The notes beneath the pieces were generated by a model that did no database searches, was not told the origin of the DNA, and saw only the letters and a list, made by a program, of their open reading frames with translations. Positions 9,423 through 18,988 of a stretch of DNA of 58,437 bases are shown piece after piece. How positions within the stretch are numbered: position 1 is the first letter of the stretch; every line of letters starts with the position of its first letter. This stretch comes from Leptolyngbya sp. Heron Island J. GTDB taxonomy: Bacteria; Cyanobacteriota; Cyanobacteriia; Phormidesmidales; Phormidesmidaceae. The position numbers and the translations under genes are program-made. Where the stretch lies: NCBI RefSeq assembly GCF_000482245.1, contig NZ_AWNH01000109.1, positions 1 to 58,437 on the forward strand, given 5' to 3'.

Positions 9423-9484
9423 AAAGGATTTCCTATTCAGGGAATAACGTGAGCAAAGAAATCTATCCGTTTTCCCTAAATAGT

Positions 9485-10690
9485 CTACTTGTCATCTAGA
9501 GCCGCAATACCAGGTAGAGTCTTACCTTCTAGCAGCTCAAGGCTAGCACCACCACCCGTAGAAATGTGGCTCATCTTTTCAGCAACGCCCACTTTTTCAA
9601 CAGCGGCAACAGAGTCACCACCACCGATGATGGACATGCAGCCAGTGCCTGTAATCTCAGCCAGGGTGTTAGCTACAGCTTCAGTACCTTTAGCAAACTT
9701 GTCAAATTCAAATACACCCATAGGGCCGTTCCAGATGACACCCTTGCAGTCAGCCAGTGCTGCTTGGAATACCTTGATGGAGTCAGGGCCAATGTCTAGA
9801 CCCATCCAGCCATCGGGAATAGCATCTACGCTAACGGTCTGAGCATTCGCATCGGGGGCAAAGTTGTCAGCAACTACTACATCAGTAGGTAGCAACAGCT
9901 CAACACCCTTTTCCTTGGCTTTAACTTCTAGGGCCTTAGCGAGTTCGAGTTTGTCTTCCTCAACCAGAGACTTACCAACGCTCAGGCCACGAGCCTTATA
10001 AAAGGTGAAGATCATGCCGCCGCCGATGAACAGCTTATCTACCTTCTCAAGCAGCGTTTCGATAACACCAATTTTGGAAGAAACTTTGGAACCACCAACG
10101 ATGGCTGCGAAGGGACGCTGGGGACTGTCTACAGCGCTTTGTAGATACTGCAGCTCCTTCTCGATCAGCAGACCGCTTACGGAGGGGCTCAAGTACTCAG
10201 TTACACCTGCCGTAGATGCATGGGCACGGTGAGCAGTACCGAAGGCATCGTTAACATATACCTCAGCTACGGAAGCTAAGTTCTTTGCAAACTCAGGATC
10301 GTTGCTGGTTTCACCATCATAGAAACGGACATTCTCTAGCAGGGCAACCTGACCATCAGACATGCCGTCTACAGCCGACTTAACATCATCACCAATGCAG
10401 TCGTCGCACTTAATTACATCCTGGCCTAGTAGCTCAGACAAGCGTACAGCAACGGGAGTTAGACGCATGCTGTCAACGACCTTGCCTTTAGGACGGCCAA
10501 AGTGGCTGCAAAGAATTACCTTAGCGCCCTTACTGGTCAGTGCTTGGATGGTAGGCAACGCAGCCCGAATCCGAGTGTCGTCAGTAATGTTGCCTTGGTC
10601 ATCCAGAGGCACATTGAAATCTGCCCGCATCAACACACGCTTACCTGACAGATCAGCTGCTGACAAATCAGCTACGGATTTCTTTGCCAC
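9485..10690 (-). CDS. pgk: Phosphoglycerate kinase
   Basis: This cytoplasmic enzyme interconverts 3-phosphoglycerate plus ATP and 1,3-bisphosphoglycerate plus ADP, used in glycolysis and in the Calvin cycle. The 401 residues have normal family length. Signature segments are the substrate-binding [18 protein letters not shown], the hinge region, and the nucleotide-binding NGPMGVFE and [14 protein letters not shown] near the C-terminus. The start is a GTG at 10690 ([10 protein letters not shown]), supported by a perfect AGGAGG (complement of 10699-10704) eight bases upstream. It is a single-gene unit, divergent from the universal stress gene and ended by a hairpin terminator. Confidence 0.98.
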   Translation of the reverse strand: MAKKSVADLSAADLSGKRVLMRADFNVPLDDQGNITDDTRIRAALPTIQALTSKGAKVILCSHFGRPKGKVVDSMRLTPVAVRLSELLGQDVIKCDDCIGDDVKSAVDGMSDGQVALLENVRFYDGETSNDPEFAKNLASVAEVYVNDAFGTAHRAHASTAGVTEYLSPSVSGLLIEKELQYLQSAVDSPQRPFAAIVGGSKVSSKIGVIETLLEKVDKLFIGGGMIFTFYKARGLSVGKSLVEEDKLELAKALEVKAKEKGVELLLPTDVVVADNFAPDANAQTVSVDAIPDGWMGLDIGPDSIKVFQAALADCKGVIWNGPMGVFEFDKFAKGTEAVANTLAEITGTGCMSIIGGGDSVAAVEKVGVAEKMSHISTGGGASLELLEGKTLPGIAALDDK

Positions 10691-10860
10691 AGAACTATCC
10701 TCCTAATGCAGTTTTGTTACGTTACGTACGTCTCACTTCAAAGCTAGGACAAGCTTGATTACCCTAGATGTAAAGCGTTGATACATTTTCTTTACTCAAT
10801 AGGTATTATCGCTTATCGCGGCTCTGATTTTTGATCGAAGTCTAAGGGTTTTCCCACGTT

Positions 10861-11265
10861 ATGTTTAAGACCGTTCTATTTCCGATAGATGCCAGTCCAG
10901 AAGCTCAGCAGGCAGCTTTTAAGACTGCGGAGTTAGTGAAATATCATCACAGTCGTTTGATTTTGCTCTCGGTGGTTGAGACTCCAAATGGCTATAATCC
11001 CCATCCTGAGCAAACATCCCCTGAAGCAGTAGCTCAGCTTTTAGAGAAAGCAAAGGCTGTGTTTACCAATCAAGGAATTGATACGGAGGCTATTGAACGA
11101 CAAGGTAATCCGGCGTTTGTGATCTGTGATGTAGCTGATGAAATGTCGGCGGATCTGATTGTGATGGGCTGTCGCGGTACAGGGCTAACTCCGGAAGGAC
11201 AGTCCGAAAGTGTAAGTAACCGGGTGATTAATTTGTCACCATGTCCGGTGATGGTGGTGCCGTAA
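10861..11265 (+). CDS. Universal stress protein (UspA family) with altered G-loop
   Basis: This 134-residue single-domain protein begins MFKTVLFPIDASPEAQQA, the usual strand 1 and Asp of USP folds, and contains DLIVMGCRGTG and a C-terminal SPCPVMVVP strand. The family ATP-binding signature is G-x2-G-x9-G-[ST]. Here the first two glycines are present (GCRG), but the position before Ser is Glu (SESVSNRV), so ATP binding may be weakened. Such proteins act as cytoplasmic stress or nucleotide-responsive modulators; the specific role is unknown. It lies divergent from pgk and 70 bp before the YlqF gene. Confidence 0.88.
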   Translation: MFKTVLFPIDASPEAQQAAFKTAELVKYHHSRLILLSVVETPNGYNPHPEQTSPEAVAQLLEKAKAVFTNQGIDTEAIERQGNPAFVICDVADEMSADLIVMGCRGTGLTPEGQSESVSNRVINLSPCPVMVVP

Positions 11266-11335
11266 TGGGATAAGCACTCAAAACGCTTTCCCACTGACCG
11301 CTAAAATAGATTGCTGACCTCCAATCTTGCTTGCT

Positions 11336-12244
11336 ATGTCTTCGCCGTCTATTCAGTGGTATCCCGGTCACATTGCTAAGGCGGAGCGCTCTTTAAAGGA
11401 GCAGCTTAAGCGGGTGGATGTGGTACTGGAGGTTAGGGATGCTCGGATTCCTCTGGCGACGCATCATCCTGAGATGGATGGATGGATTGGGGATAAGTCG
11501 CGGGTCCTGGTGCTGAACCGGGTGGATATGATTTCCTCAGAAGCGCGGCAAGTCTGGCAGACCTGGTTTAAGGTGCACGGGCAGACGGTCTACTTTACCA
11601 ATGCTAAGCAGGGTAAGGGTGTGCAAAACTTGCTGCGGGCAGCTCAGGATGCGGGTAAGTCGATGAATGAGCGGCGTAAACGTCGAGGCATGAAGCCGCG
11701 TCCGGTCAGGGCGGTGGTGATTGGTTTTCCAAATGTGGGGAAGTCGGCGCTGATCAACCGTTTGCTGAAGCGCAAAGTGGTCGTGAGTGAACGACGGGCG
11801 GGGGTAACGCGGCAGCTGCGATGGGTACGTATTTCAAATGAAATTGAGCTATTGGATGCTCCTGGCATTATTCCGCTTAAACTGAATGACCAGGAGATGG
11901 CTCTGAAGCTGGCAATTTGTGATGATATTGGCGGTGCTGCCTATGATACGCAGCGAGTGGCAGCGGCATTTATTGATTTGATTAAGGATTTGGAGCAGCA
12001 GATTAAGGACTATGGCAGTGCGATCGCAACTCGCTATCAGACTCCGTTAGCATCCGATACAGGTGAAACCTACACAGGCGAGACCTATCTGACGGTTTTA
12101 GCGCAGCGTCACAATGATGATTTAGAACGAGCAGCCCACCAGTTGCTCAATGACTTTCGTAAAGGCAATCTAGGCAACCTGGTACTCGAACTGCCGCCGG
12201 TGGACGCACTGATGGCTGGTGAGGCTGCCACTGTACGCACTTAG
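11336..12244 (+). CDS. ylqF: Ribosome biogenesis GTPase YlqF/RbgA
   Basis: This 302-residue circularly permuted GTPase begins SIQWYPGHIAKAERSL, the family signature. The G4 motif comes first (VLVLNRVD), then G1 GFPNVGKSAL (residues 130-139), G2 Thr in GVTRQ and G3 DAPGI. RbgA promotes a late step of 50S subunit assembly in the cytoplasm. I use the ATG at 11336; a TTG three codons upstream is also open. Near the C-terminus is a small internal repeat, TGETYTGETY. The gene follows the stress protein gene on the same strand with no terminator visible between them. Confidence 0.92.
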   Translation: MSSPSIQWYPGHIAKAERSLKEQLKRVDVVLEVRDARIPLATHHPEMDGWIGDKSRVLVLNRVDMISSEARQVWQTWFKVHGQTVYFTNAKQGKGVQNLLRAAQDAGKSMNERRKRRGMKPRPVRAVVIGFPNVGKSALINRLLKRKVVVSERRAGVTRQLRWVRISNEIELLDAPGIIPLKLNDQEMALKLAICDDIGGAAYDTQRVAAAFIDLIKDLEQQIKDYGSAIATRYQTPLASDTGETYTGETYLTVLAQRHNDDLERAAHQLLNDFRKGNLGNLVLELPPVDALMAGEAATVRT

Positions 12245-12419
12245 CATATATCTACGCTTAGTGTCAGGTTCTAGATGTAAATCTTCGACGAAGATTAAAG
12301 TTAGCCATCGGTTTGGGATCACGGACTGAGATAGGATGCGGATCAAGTGGGAAATCTTGATGGGTAATAGTGCTGGATAAATAGGTCTTGTTACCAAAAA
12401 GGGGAGACAAATTAGTTCG

Positions 12420-13661
12420 GTGAATTTACCTAATGCTTCAAAGATCAAGGTGTCAGTCATTGCTCCAGATGTTTCTGGAGGGGGAATGACCCGTGTCTAC
12501 TTAATCAGTCAGATTTTGCAGCGACTGGGACACACCGTAGAAATTGTAGGCTGTCAGTTTGGTGATGCTATTTATCCACCACCACCAGAGTCATTAACGC
12601 TGTCCACGGTTCCCGGTCAGCGCTTGCCTGGATTTTTGAGGGCAGCCACGGCGCTGCTAAATAAAATTCAAGGTGATGTGATTTATGCGATCAAACCTCG
12701 ACCTACCAGCCTCGGCATTGGCCTACTCAAGAAGTTTTATACGCGCCGTCCGGTGCTGCTCGATATTGATGACTGGGAGCTGAGCTGGTTTGGTGGCGAT
12801 CGCTATGCCTATCGCCCAACCATAAAGCAGCTGGCCCGAGATGTGCTGAAATCAAACGGTGCTTTGCGGGATTTAGAACATCCGTTTTACATTTCCCAGG
12901 TTGAGCGCTGGGTATCTCAAGCTGATGTGGTGACGGTGAATAACCACTTTCTACAACAGAAGTTTGGCGGGCATTATTTACCTAATAGTAAAGATACCGA
13001 TATTTTTGACCCGGCTCGCTTTGACCCAGAGGCCAGTCGACATACCTATGGGCTGTCTGATTATCGTGTCTTAATGTTTCCGGGAACGGCCCGACCCCAT
13101 AAGGGGTTAGAGGATGTGCTTGTAGCTTTAGATAAGCTCAATCAGCCTGATTTACGATTGGTGATTGTAGGCGGTCGTAAGCCTGATGGCTATGAAGACG
13201 AGCTGATGGCTCGCTGGCCTCAGTGGTTGATCAAACTGCCGCGATTTCCTCTAGATCAGATGGCTGGAGTGGTAGCGGCAGCCCATGTAGTCGTGGTACC
13301 CCAGCGAGATACTCCCACCGCTAAGGCCCAGTTTCCTATCAAGCTAACCGACGGTATGGCCATGGCTAAACCTATCCTATCTACCACAGTGGGGGATATC
13401 CCTAAGATTCTGGGTGATGCTGGTTATTTAGTGCCCCCCCACGCCCCCGAACAACTAGCTGAGATGCTGCAAACCATTTTGAATAATCCAGAGCAGGCGG
13501 CGAGTCGAGGGCGGCTGGCTCGCGATCGCTGTGTTAAGTGTTATAGCGTTGATGCTATGGCGGAGACCCTAGGCCCATTGATCCAACAATGTCTAAAGCG
13601 ACCGCCTCGGAATCAGTTAGGCTATAAGCAAAATTACAGACGTATGGAAAGCGATCGTTAA
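12420..13661 (+). CDS. Glycosyltransferase family 4 (GT-B)
   Basis: This 413-residue protein has the GT-B layout of GT4. The N-terminal half begins with IKVSVIAPDVSGGGMTRVYL; the C-terminal nucleotide-sugar domain has LMFPGTARPHKGLEDVLVAL and the E-x7-E region near FPIKLTDGMAMAKPILSTTV and GDIPKILGDAGYLV. The start is a GTG (12420) without a strong RBS. It opens a plus-strand block with an ABC exporter and three further transferase-like genes, so it probably adds a sugar during extracellular polysaccharide or glycolipid assembly at the inner membrane. Donor and acceptor are unknown. Confidence 0.85.
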   Translation: MNLPNASKIKVSVIAPDVSGGGMTRVYLISQILQRLGHTVEIVGCQFGDAIYPPPPESLTLSTVPGQRLPGFLRAATALLNKIQGDVIYAIKPRPTSLGIGLLKKFYTRRPVLLDIDDWELSWFGGDRYAYRPTIKQLARDVLKSNGALRDLEHPFYISQVERWVSQADVVTVNNHFLQQKFGGHYLPNSKDTDIFDPARFDPEASRHTYGLSDYRVLMFPGTARPHKGLEDVLVALDKLNQPDLRLVIVGGRKPDGYEDELMARWPQWLIKLPRFPLDQMAGVVAAAHVVVVPQRDTPTAKAQFPIKLTDGMAMAKPILSTTVGDIPKILGDAGYLVPPHAPEQLAEMLQTILNNPEQAASRGRLARDRCVKCYSVDAMAETLGPLIQQCLKRPPRNQLGYKQNYRRMESDR

Positions 13662-13735
13662 TTCCTAGTTTGAACAATATCCATACATTAATTATTCAAA
13701 GTTGTATCTATTAAGCGTCTTCTGCCTACTTATTC

Positions 13736-15820
13736 ATGTCTTCCACCCGTTTACTGTTTCAGTCGGTTCTAAGATATCCGGTTCTATTGTTTTTTACGAT
13801 ATTACTGGGCTTCTCAGGGGCGTTATTTAACGGTGTAAGTACCTTATTGATTTTGCCGATTCTGCTGGAGCTATTGGGGCAATCGGCGGAGTATGCAGAC
13901 TCTCTTCCGCCAATTTTGCAGCAATTTATTAGCGTATTCGATGGTTTGCCAGAGAATGCCCGCTTGCCGGCGATGGCGGCTTCTGTAGTGGCAGTGATTG
14001 TGCTGAAAAGCCTATCAGCCTATGCCAGTGCCCTAACGGCTGGTACTTTGAACCGCAAGTTAGCAATGTCCTTACGACGAGAGGGACTAAGGCTGCTTTT
14101 AGATGTTGATTTGGGCTATTTTGCCCGAACTAAGATTGGTGATTTGATCAATCAGCTAAACGTTGAGGTTAACCGAACCACTATCGCGATTAGGAATTTA
14201 GTTCGCATTGTAGTGGTGCTCATTACTATTGGGGTTTTCCTGATTTTACTGATCCTCACTTCTTGGCAGCTAACCCTGATTTCTACGGTGACCCTGGGCT
14301 CAGTGACTCTGCTAAACCAATTTGTGGTCAAACGCTCTAAGGTGCTTGGTAAAGAGCTTTCTAAAATCTCTAAGGCTTATTCCTCTCGTATCTTTGAAGT
14401 GTTGTCGGGTATTCGCCTGGTCAAGGCGACTGCCAATGAGGAGCGGGAATATCAGTACCTGGATGAAATCATTGTTGAGCGAGAAAGTGCTGAGTTTAAT
14501 TCCCAGCTGATTTTTGCCGGTATTGCTCCTTTTAATGAAATTATTAATATTCTGGCGCTGATGTTGATTGCTGTGCTGGGTCGCTTGGCATTTAGTAATC
14601 AGTTGGAGCTGTTTTCGTCTTCATTGCTCACATACCTGGTTATCTTATTTAGAACACTGCCGTACATTGGTCAGTTAAATAGTCAGCGCAGTACGCTGGC
14701 CAATACGTCTGCTAGTGTGGATGTGATTACGCAGCTACTGCGGCGAGAGGATAAGCCGTTTATGCCTCGGGGGGCTCAACCGTATCGTCCCCTAAAGAAA
14801 GGGATTCATTTTAATCAGATTCGATTTAGCTACCCAGGCCACGATCAAGAGGTATTGCAGGGGATTGATTTGTTCTTGCCTAAGGGGCAGACCCTGGCTC
14901 TGGTCGGCTCTTCAGGCGCTGGTAAATCCACCATCGCCGATTTGCTGCCTCGATTTTATGATCCAACTGGCGGCACGATTGAATTGGACGGTGTGGATCT
15001 AAAGCAGATTGATTTGCATAGCTATCGGACCAATTTAGGGATTGTCAGCCAGGAGACATTTTTATTTAATGCATCCGTGCGAGATAACTTGCTGTATGGT
15101 CGCCCAGATGCCACTGAAGCTGAGCTGATGGAGGCGGCTAAGCAGGCGAATGCCTATGAATTTATTGAAAATCTGCCCCAGGGCTTTGACACGATGATTG
15201 GTGATCGGGGGGTGTTGCTATCGGGAGGACAGCGGCAACGGTTAGCGATCGCACGGGCATTACTGCAAGACCCAGATATATTGATTTTGGATGAAGCGAC
15301 GAGTGCTTTGGATACGGTATCGGAGCGTTTGGTGCAAAATGCCATTGATGATCTGAGTCGTAACCGAACTACCCTGGTGATTGCTCATCGTCTATCTACG
15401 GTGCATGAGGCCGATCAAATTGCTGTTTTGGAGCGCGGGAAGGTGGTGGAGGTGGGCACCCATACCGAGCTGCTGGAAAAACGAGGAGCCTATGCCAAAC
15501 TCCATGCGATGCAGCTCACTAAGAGTTTGCGCGACAATAGTAATGGCAGCGGTCTGGTGTCCAATATTTTACCGGTCTATCGTAAGGCGATTGGCAAGTC
15601 GTCCTATGAGTTGCGATCGCAGCTTAATTCTATGATTGGTTTATTGGCTTTAATCCAGGATGAAGTGGATGATCCCTATGAGCAAACAGAGCTAATGTCC
15701 TACGCCCAGAGCATTGCCATCGATCTGCTCAGCGTTGTTGAAAACCTTGAATCAATTGGTACACCGGTCAACAAATCATCCCAAACAGAAGCATCGAGCC
15801 CGGTAGCGTCCACGTCCTAA
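13736..15820 (+). CDS. ABC exporter (MsbA-like half transporter) with C-terminal degenerate HisKA-like domain
   Basis: This 694-residue fused exporter has an N-terminal membrane domain of about six helices (LLFFTILLGFSGALFNGV at the start) and an ATPase domain. The latter shows Walker A GSSGAGKST at 391-399, the signature LSGGQRQR, Walker B ILILDEATSALD and the switch IAHRLST. The family normally ends soon after, near residue 590. Here about 100 residues follow, including SSYELRSQLNSMIGLLALI (622-640) and a second Leu-rich helix. This closely copies the two-helix HisKA dimerisation fold of histidine kinases, but with Tyr624 in place of the phospho-His. It probably flips a lipid-linked sugar or exports a glycolipid made by its neighbours; substrate unknown. 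Confidence 0.9.
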   Translation: MSSTRLLFQSVLRYPVLLFFTILLGFSGALFNGVSTLLILPILLELLGQSAEYADSLPPILQQFISVFDGLPENARLPAMAASVVAVIVLKSLSAYASALTAGTLNRKLAMSLRREGLRLLLDVDLGYFARTKIGDLINQLNVEVNRTTIAIRNLVRIVVVLITIGVFLILLILTSWQLTLISTVTLGSVTLLNQFVVKRSKVLGKELSKISKAYSSRIFEVLSGIRLVKATANEEREYQYLDEIIVERESAEFNSQLIFAGIAPFNEIINILALMLIAVLGRLAFSNQLELFSSSLLTYLVILFRTLPYIGQLNSQRSTLANTSASVDVITQLLRREDKPFMPRGAQPYRPLKKGIHFNQIRFSYPGHDQEVLQGIDLFLPKGQTLALVGSSGAGKSTIADLLPRFYDPTGGTIELDGVDLKQIDLHSYRTNLGIVSQETFLFNASVRDNLLYGRPDATEAELMEAAKQANAYEFIENLPQGFDTMIGDRGVLLSGGQRQRLAIARALLQDPDILILDEATSALDTVSERLVQNAIDDLSRNRTTLVIAHRLSTVHEADQIAVLERGKVVEVGTHTELLEKRGAYAKLHAMQLTKSLRDNSNGSGLVSNILPVYRKAIGKSSYELRSQLNSMIGLLALIQDEVDDPYEQTELMSYAQSIAIDLLSVVENLESIGTPVNKSSQTEASSPVASTS

Positions 15821-15922
15821 TATTGTTGTTCAAACAAACATGGTTTGGCTTACCTGGGCCTGTAGGCTATCTGTCTCAGTGGTTCTAACGTAACTTTTAG
15901 ATTTAATCCCTATTCAGCTCCT

Positions 15923-16921
15923 ATGGCACGTGGCATCTATACCTTGGCAAATGATGTAGTGTACGACCAGCTGGTCGCTCTACTTAACAGCATCGAACAA
16001 AATTCAGGCCATATTCCAGTCTGTGTGATTGCTTACAACAATCAGATTGAGAAAGTTGCGGCTGAAGTTGCCAAACGAGAAAATGTCTCGCTATTAAACG
16101 ATCCAAACCTTTTTCAATTTTGGGAAGATTTTTCACTGCGTGTGTGGCAAACTCACCCAACGGCCATACAAAAATGGAAAGAATCAGGGGTGAAAACCCA
16201 ATTTTATCGTGTGGGTGAAAACCATCGCTATGTCTCGTTTGATCCAGCGGCTCCTTTTGAAGAGTTTATTTACCTGGATGCTGACACTTTGGTGATGCAG
16301 CCCCTGGATTTTATGTTTGAACGTCTGAGTCAAGCGGATGTAGTGGTCTATGATTTTCAGTTTAAAGACCTGAGCCACATTTTTAATGTTAACTCCAACA
16401 AATTGACGGCTGTATTTTCAGAGGAACGATTAAAGCGCGATATCTTTTGTTCTGGCTGTTATGCTTCGAAACGGGGACTGTTTTCTAAAGCAGAGCTTGA
16501 CCATGTGGTAGAGACTTTAGCCCAGGGGAATGCCGAGGTGCTTTACATGGGGGCTCCCAATCAGTCGTTACTCAACTATATGGTGCAAGTCAATAATCAT
16601 AGCGTTCACAACGTTGCCCTGGAATGGCGTTCTGAGGGCAAAGCTACGGGGAACGCAGTGTCCTCAAAACACTTTGAGGAAAAAGAAGGTCTGGTTTATG
16701 ACAATGGTAAATTGCTGAGCTATCTGCATTTTATTGGGCTGTCGTCTAAGATATTTCGCCGTGTCTGCAGTGGTGAGAATCTGGATTTTCCCTATCGTCA
16801 AACCTTTTTACACTATCGCTATTTGCATGAACCGATGCCAGATTTTCAGGGCAAACCCAAGTATTACAATCAGCCCCCGTCGCTGCAGCAGCGGCTGATG
16901 AAAAAAATCGGACTGACTTAA
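15923..16921 (+). CDS. Npun_R2821/Npun_R2823-type glycosyltransferase-like protein (first copy)
   Basis: This 332-residue protein begins MARGIYTLANDVVYDQLVAL and has a GT-A-like layout: an N-terminal nucleotide-binding half, then FIYLDADTLVM with a DxD pair for metal and sugar nucleotide, and FCSGCYASKRGLF downstream. It resembles a cyanobacterial family I remember under the name Npun_R2821/Npun_R2823, related in fold to GT8. The next gene encodes a paralogue with the same order of motifs (DTD, FNSG.W, H.AG). It probably transfers a sugar in the local polysaccharide pathway, but no activity can be assigned. The spacing to the downstream copy is 13 bp, indicating co-transcription. Confidence 0.7.
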   Translation: MARGIYTLANDVVYDQLVALLNSIEQNSGHIPVCVIAYNNQIEKVAAEVAKRENVSLLNDPNLFQFWEDFSLRVWQTHPTAIQKWKESGVKTQFYRVGENHRYVSFDPAAPFEEFIYLDADTLVMQPLDFMFERLSQADVVVYDFQFKDLSHIFNVNSNKLTAVFSEERLKRDIFCSGCYASKRGLFSKAELDHVVETLAQGNAEVLYMGAPNQSLLNYMVQVNNHSVHNVALEWRSEGKATGNAVSSKHFEEKEGLVYDNGKLLSYLHFIGLSSKIFRRVCSGENLDFPYRQTFLHYRYLHEPMPDFQGKPKYYNQPPSLQQRLMKKIGLT

Positions 16922-16934
16922 GGGAGGTGCTGTT

Positions 16935-17882
16935 ATGACTAGCCAACCAACCCGAGGTGTTTATATTGTTGCGAATGAGAAGGTGGGGGATAATGCGATC
17001 GCACTTCTCGCCAGCCTGCGCCATCACGATCCGGACATACCGGTGTTTATGATTCCATTTAATGATAACTACCAGTCGCTGTTCCAAAAACTACATTCAC
17101 TATATCAGGTACAGCTATTTCCAGACCTGGAGTTTTTAGAGACCTTTACCCAAAAAATTAGCGAAATTTTTCCTCGCGATTTTTTAGCACTGCCCAATAA
17201 AATGCGTAAGCTCGCCTCCTGGTTTGGGCCGCTTGATGAATTTCTCTACATCGATACAGATATTCTCTTTTTTGAACCTGTCTCTAACACCCTGGCTTAT
17301 CTAGATCAGGCCGATTTTATTTGTTGTGACTATCATTTTAAGGGACGTAAGCTGAGGGATGTGTTCTCACCCAGTGTGGTTGAACGCGGCATTTTTCCCA
17401 AAGATATCGTCAATTCTGTTTTTAATAGCGGTCTCTGGGGGGCTAAAAAAGATAGCATCACCTTAGACCAGATGTATCAGCGATTAGAAGAGTGTGCCCA
17501 AAATCGTGACTACTTCGATTTTTCGGGGGGGACAACTGATCAGCCCATTATGAACTACCTGGTGCTCAATAGCATTGATAAACGGCTAAATATTACTCAA
17601 GTCAATTCCCATGAACCGGGTAGTTGGGGTGGGATGAAACACTTTGTTGTTCGTGAGCATGCTCTCTATGATGGCGAGACTCGACTGCGCTACCTGCACT
17701 GGGCGGGAACCCATATGGGACCTGGAGGACCGTACCGAGAGCTATGGGAATATTATCGCTATCTGGATGATCCAGATGCCCGTCCGCTGGCAGGTAAACC
17801 CGCATCTCAATTAAAGCGGCAACCGTTCCGTGGACTTAAACGGGCTATTAGTCGGTTGAGCCGGCGAATAAAGAGATCATAA
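16935..17882 (+). CDS. Npun_R2821/Npun_R2823-type glycosyltransferase-like protein (second copy)
   Basis: This 315-residue paralogue of the preceding gene begins TRGVYIVANEKVGDNAIALL and contains FLYIDTDILFF (DxD), VFNSGLWGAKK, a GGTTDQPIMNYL segment and LRYLHWAGTHMGPGG near the C-terminus. The ATG at 16935 is preceded by GGGAGGTG. The C-terminal tail is strongly basic (RGLKRAISRLSRRIKR), suggesting association with membrane lipids. The pair most likely arose by duplication and divergence and may act one after the other on the same glycan. The enzymatic role is inferred from fold motifs only. Confidence 0.7.
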   Translation: MTSQPTRGVYIVANEKVGDNAIALLASLRHHDPDIPVFMIPFNDNYQSLFQKLHSLYQVQLFPDLEFLETFTQKISEIFPRDFLALPNKMRKLASWFGPLDEFLYIDTDILFFEPVSNTLAYLDQADFICCDYHFKGRKLRDVFSPSVVERGIFPKDIVNSVFNSGLWGAKKDSITLDQMYQRLEECAQNRDYFDFSGGTTDQPIMNYLVLNSIDKRLNITQVNSHEPGSWGGMKHFVVREHALYDGETRLRYLHWAGTHMGPGGPYRELWEYYRYLDDPDARPLAGKPASQLKRQPFRGLKRAISRLSRRIKRS

Positions 17883-17990
17883 TGCCAGGGCAGTTTTATA
17901 ACTGCTCCTACGAGGTTTTTCCTATTGTTGCTGATTGTTTTCCGTTTTTTCCTAAACCATTTTTGATGGGCTGTGCCCATCCTACGGCCT

Positions 17991-18950
17991 ATGAATTCTC
18001 CCAGCTGTTCACTGTCCATCATGGTGGCCCGCACCGATATTCCCTTCATGATGGAGACGATTCCTCATTTGGTGCGCACGAGCTATTATCCCTTTGTGGA
18101 GAAGGTGCTATTTCTGGATACGGCACCGCTTACAGGCGATAAGGTCGGACGACCGGGGATTGGCACCCTGGAGCAGCTGCGGGAAAACTGCGCTCAACTG
18201 CAGTCAATGGGGGTGGTGGATCGTCTGGTGGACATGAATTATGACGATACCTATCGGCAGCGGATGTACAAAAAGCACTTTGGTTCTGTGCCCAAGCCCA
18301 CCCATAACTGGAAGGGCTACCCCATTTTAGGGACTATCTTTTCCCTTGAAGAAACGGTTGGAGACTATGTGGTGCACTTTGATAGCGATATGCTGCAATA
18401 TCAAAAAGCTGGCCATAGCTGGATTACTGAAGGCATGGAGCTGATGGACAAGCGTCCTGAGGTGCTATTTGTGCGTCCTTTATCTGGGCCGCCACGGGCT
18501 GACGGCACGTTAAATCAGCGGGTGACCTATGAACAGGATGATGGATTTTATCGCTTTAAGTTCTTTGGCAGTCGCGCCTATTTGATTAAAAAGCAAAGCT
18601 TTGATGCCTTTCTACCGATTCCTGTCCTGTGGATGGACTACAAAAATGAGTGGCTAAAACAGTTACCCCCTCGCTTGCTAACCTGGTTAAACTATTGGGC
18701 TGGTCGAGGTAAGCTGGACTCATGGGAAGTGATGATATCCCGAGAATTAGAGCGCACTGATTGTTGGCGAGCTACTCTGGCGAATCCTGACGCTTGGACC
18801 TTACATCCTGTTGCTAGGGGTAAAGACTATATCGACGCCTTACCTAAGATTATTGGCGTCATTGAGCAGGGGGAATATCCGGTTGGGCAAGAAGGATATT
18901 ACGATCTCAATTTAGACCTGTGGTTAAAAAAGGTAGGGGTGCATTTGTAA
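17991..18950 (+). CDS. GT-A-type glycosyltransferase, family uncertain
   Basis: This roughly 319-residue protein starts CSLSIMVARTDIPFMMETIP and has YVVHFDSDMLQY (a DxD motif), then WMDYKNEWL and a long C-terminal helical part. The first half looks like GT2-type nucleotide-binding folds; the rest is unfamiliar. I choose the ATG at 17991 because it sits just before the conserved-looking strand; a GTG at 17973 would add six residues. An ORF in another frame at 17882-18142 has no recognisable features and is probably spurious. It closes the plus-strand polysaccharide block and is convergent with the glucosylglycerol hydrolase-like gene. Confidence 0.65.
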   Translation: MNSPSCSLSIMVARTDIPFMMETIPHLVRTSYYPFVEKVLFLDTAPLTGDKVGRPGIGTLEQLRENCAQLQSMGVVDRLVDMNYDDTYRQRMYKKHFGSVPKPTHNWKGYPILGTIFSLEETVGDYVVHFDSDMLQYQKAGHSWITEGMELMDKRPEVLFVRPLSGPPRADGTLNQRVTYEQDDGFYRFKFFGSRAYLIKKQSFDAFLPIPVLWMDYKNEWLKQLPPRLLTWLNYWAGRGKLDSWEVMISRELERTDCWRATLANPDAWTLHPVARGKDYIDALPKIIGVIEQGEYPVGQEGYYDLNLDLWLKKVGVHL

Positions 18951-18988
18951 GGTTACACAGTCATCATATGCCACTGAGAGATATCTCG

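Noticed and set aside
17882-18142. 86-codon ORF overlapping the start of the third transferase gene
   Set aside because: No recognisable motif, and the conserved GT-A strand lies in the other frame.
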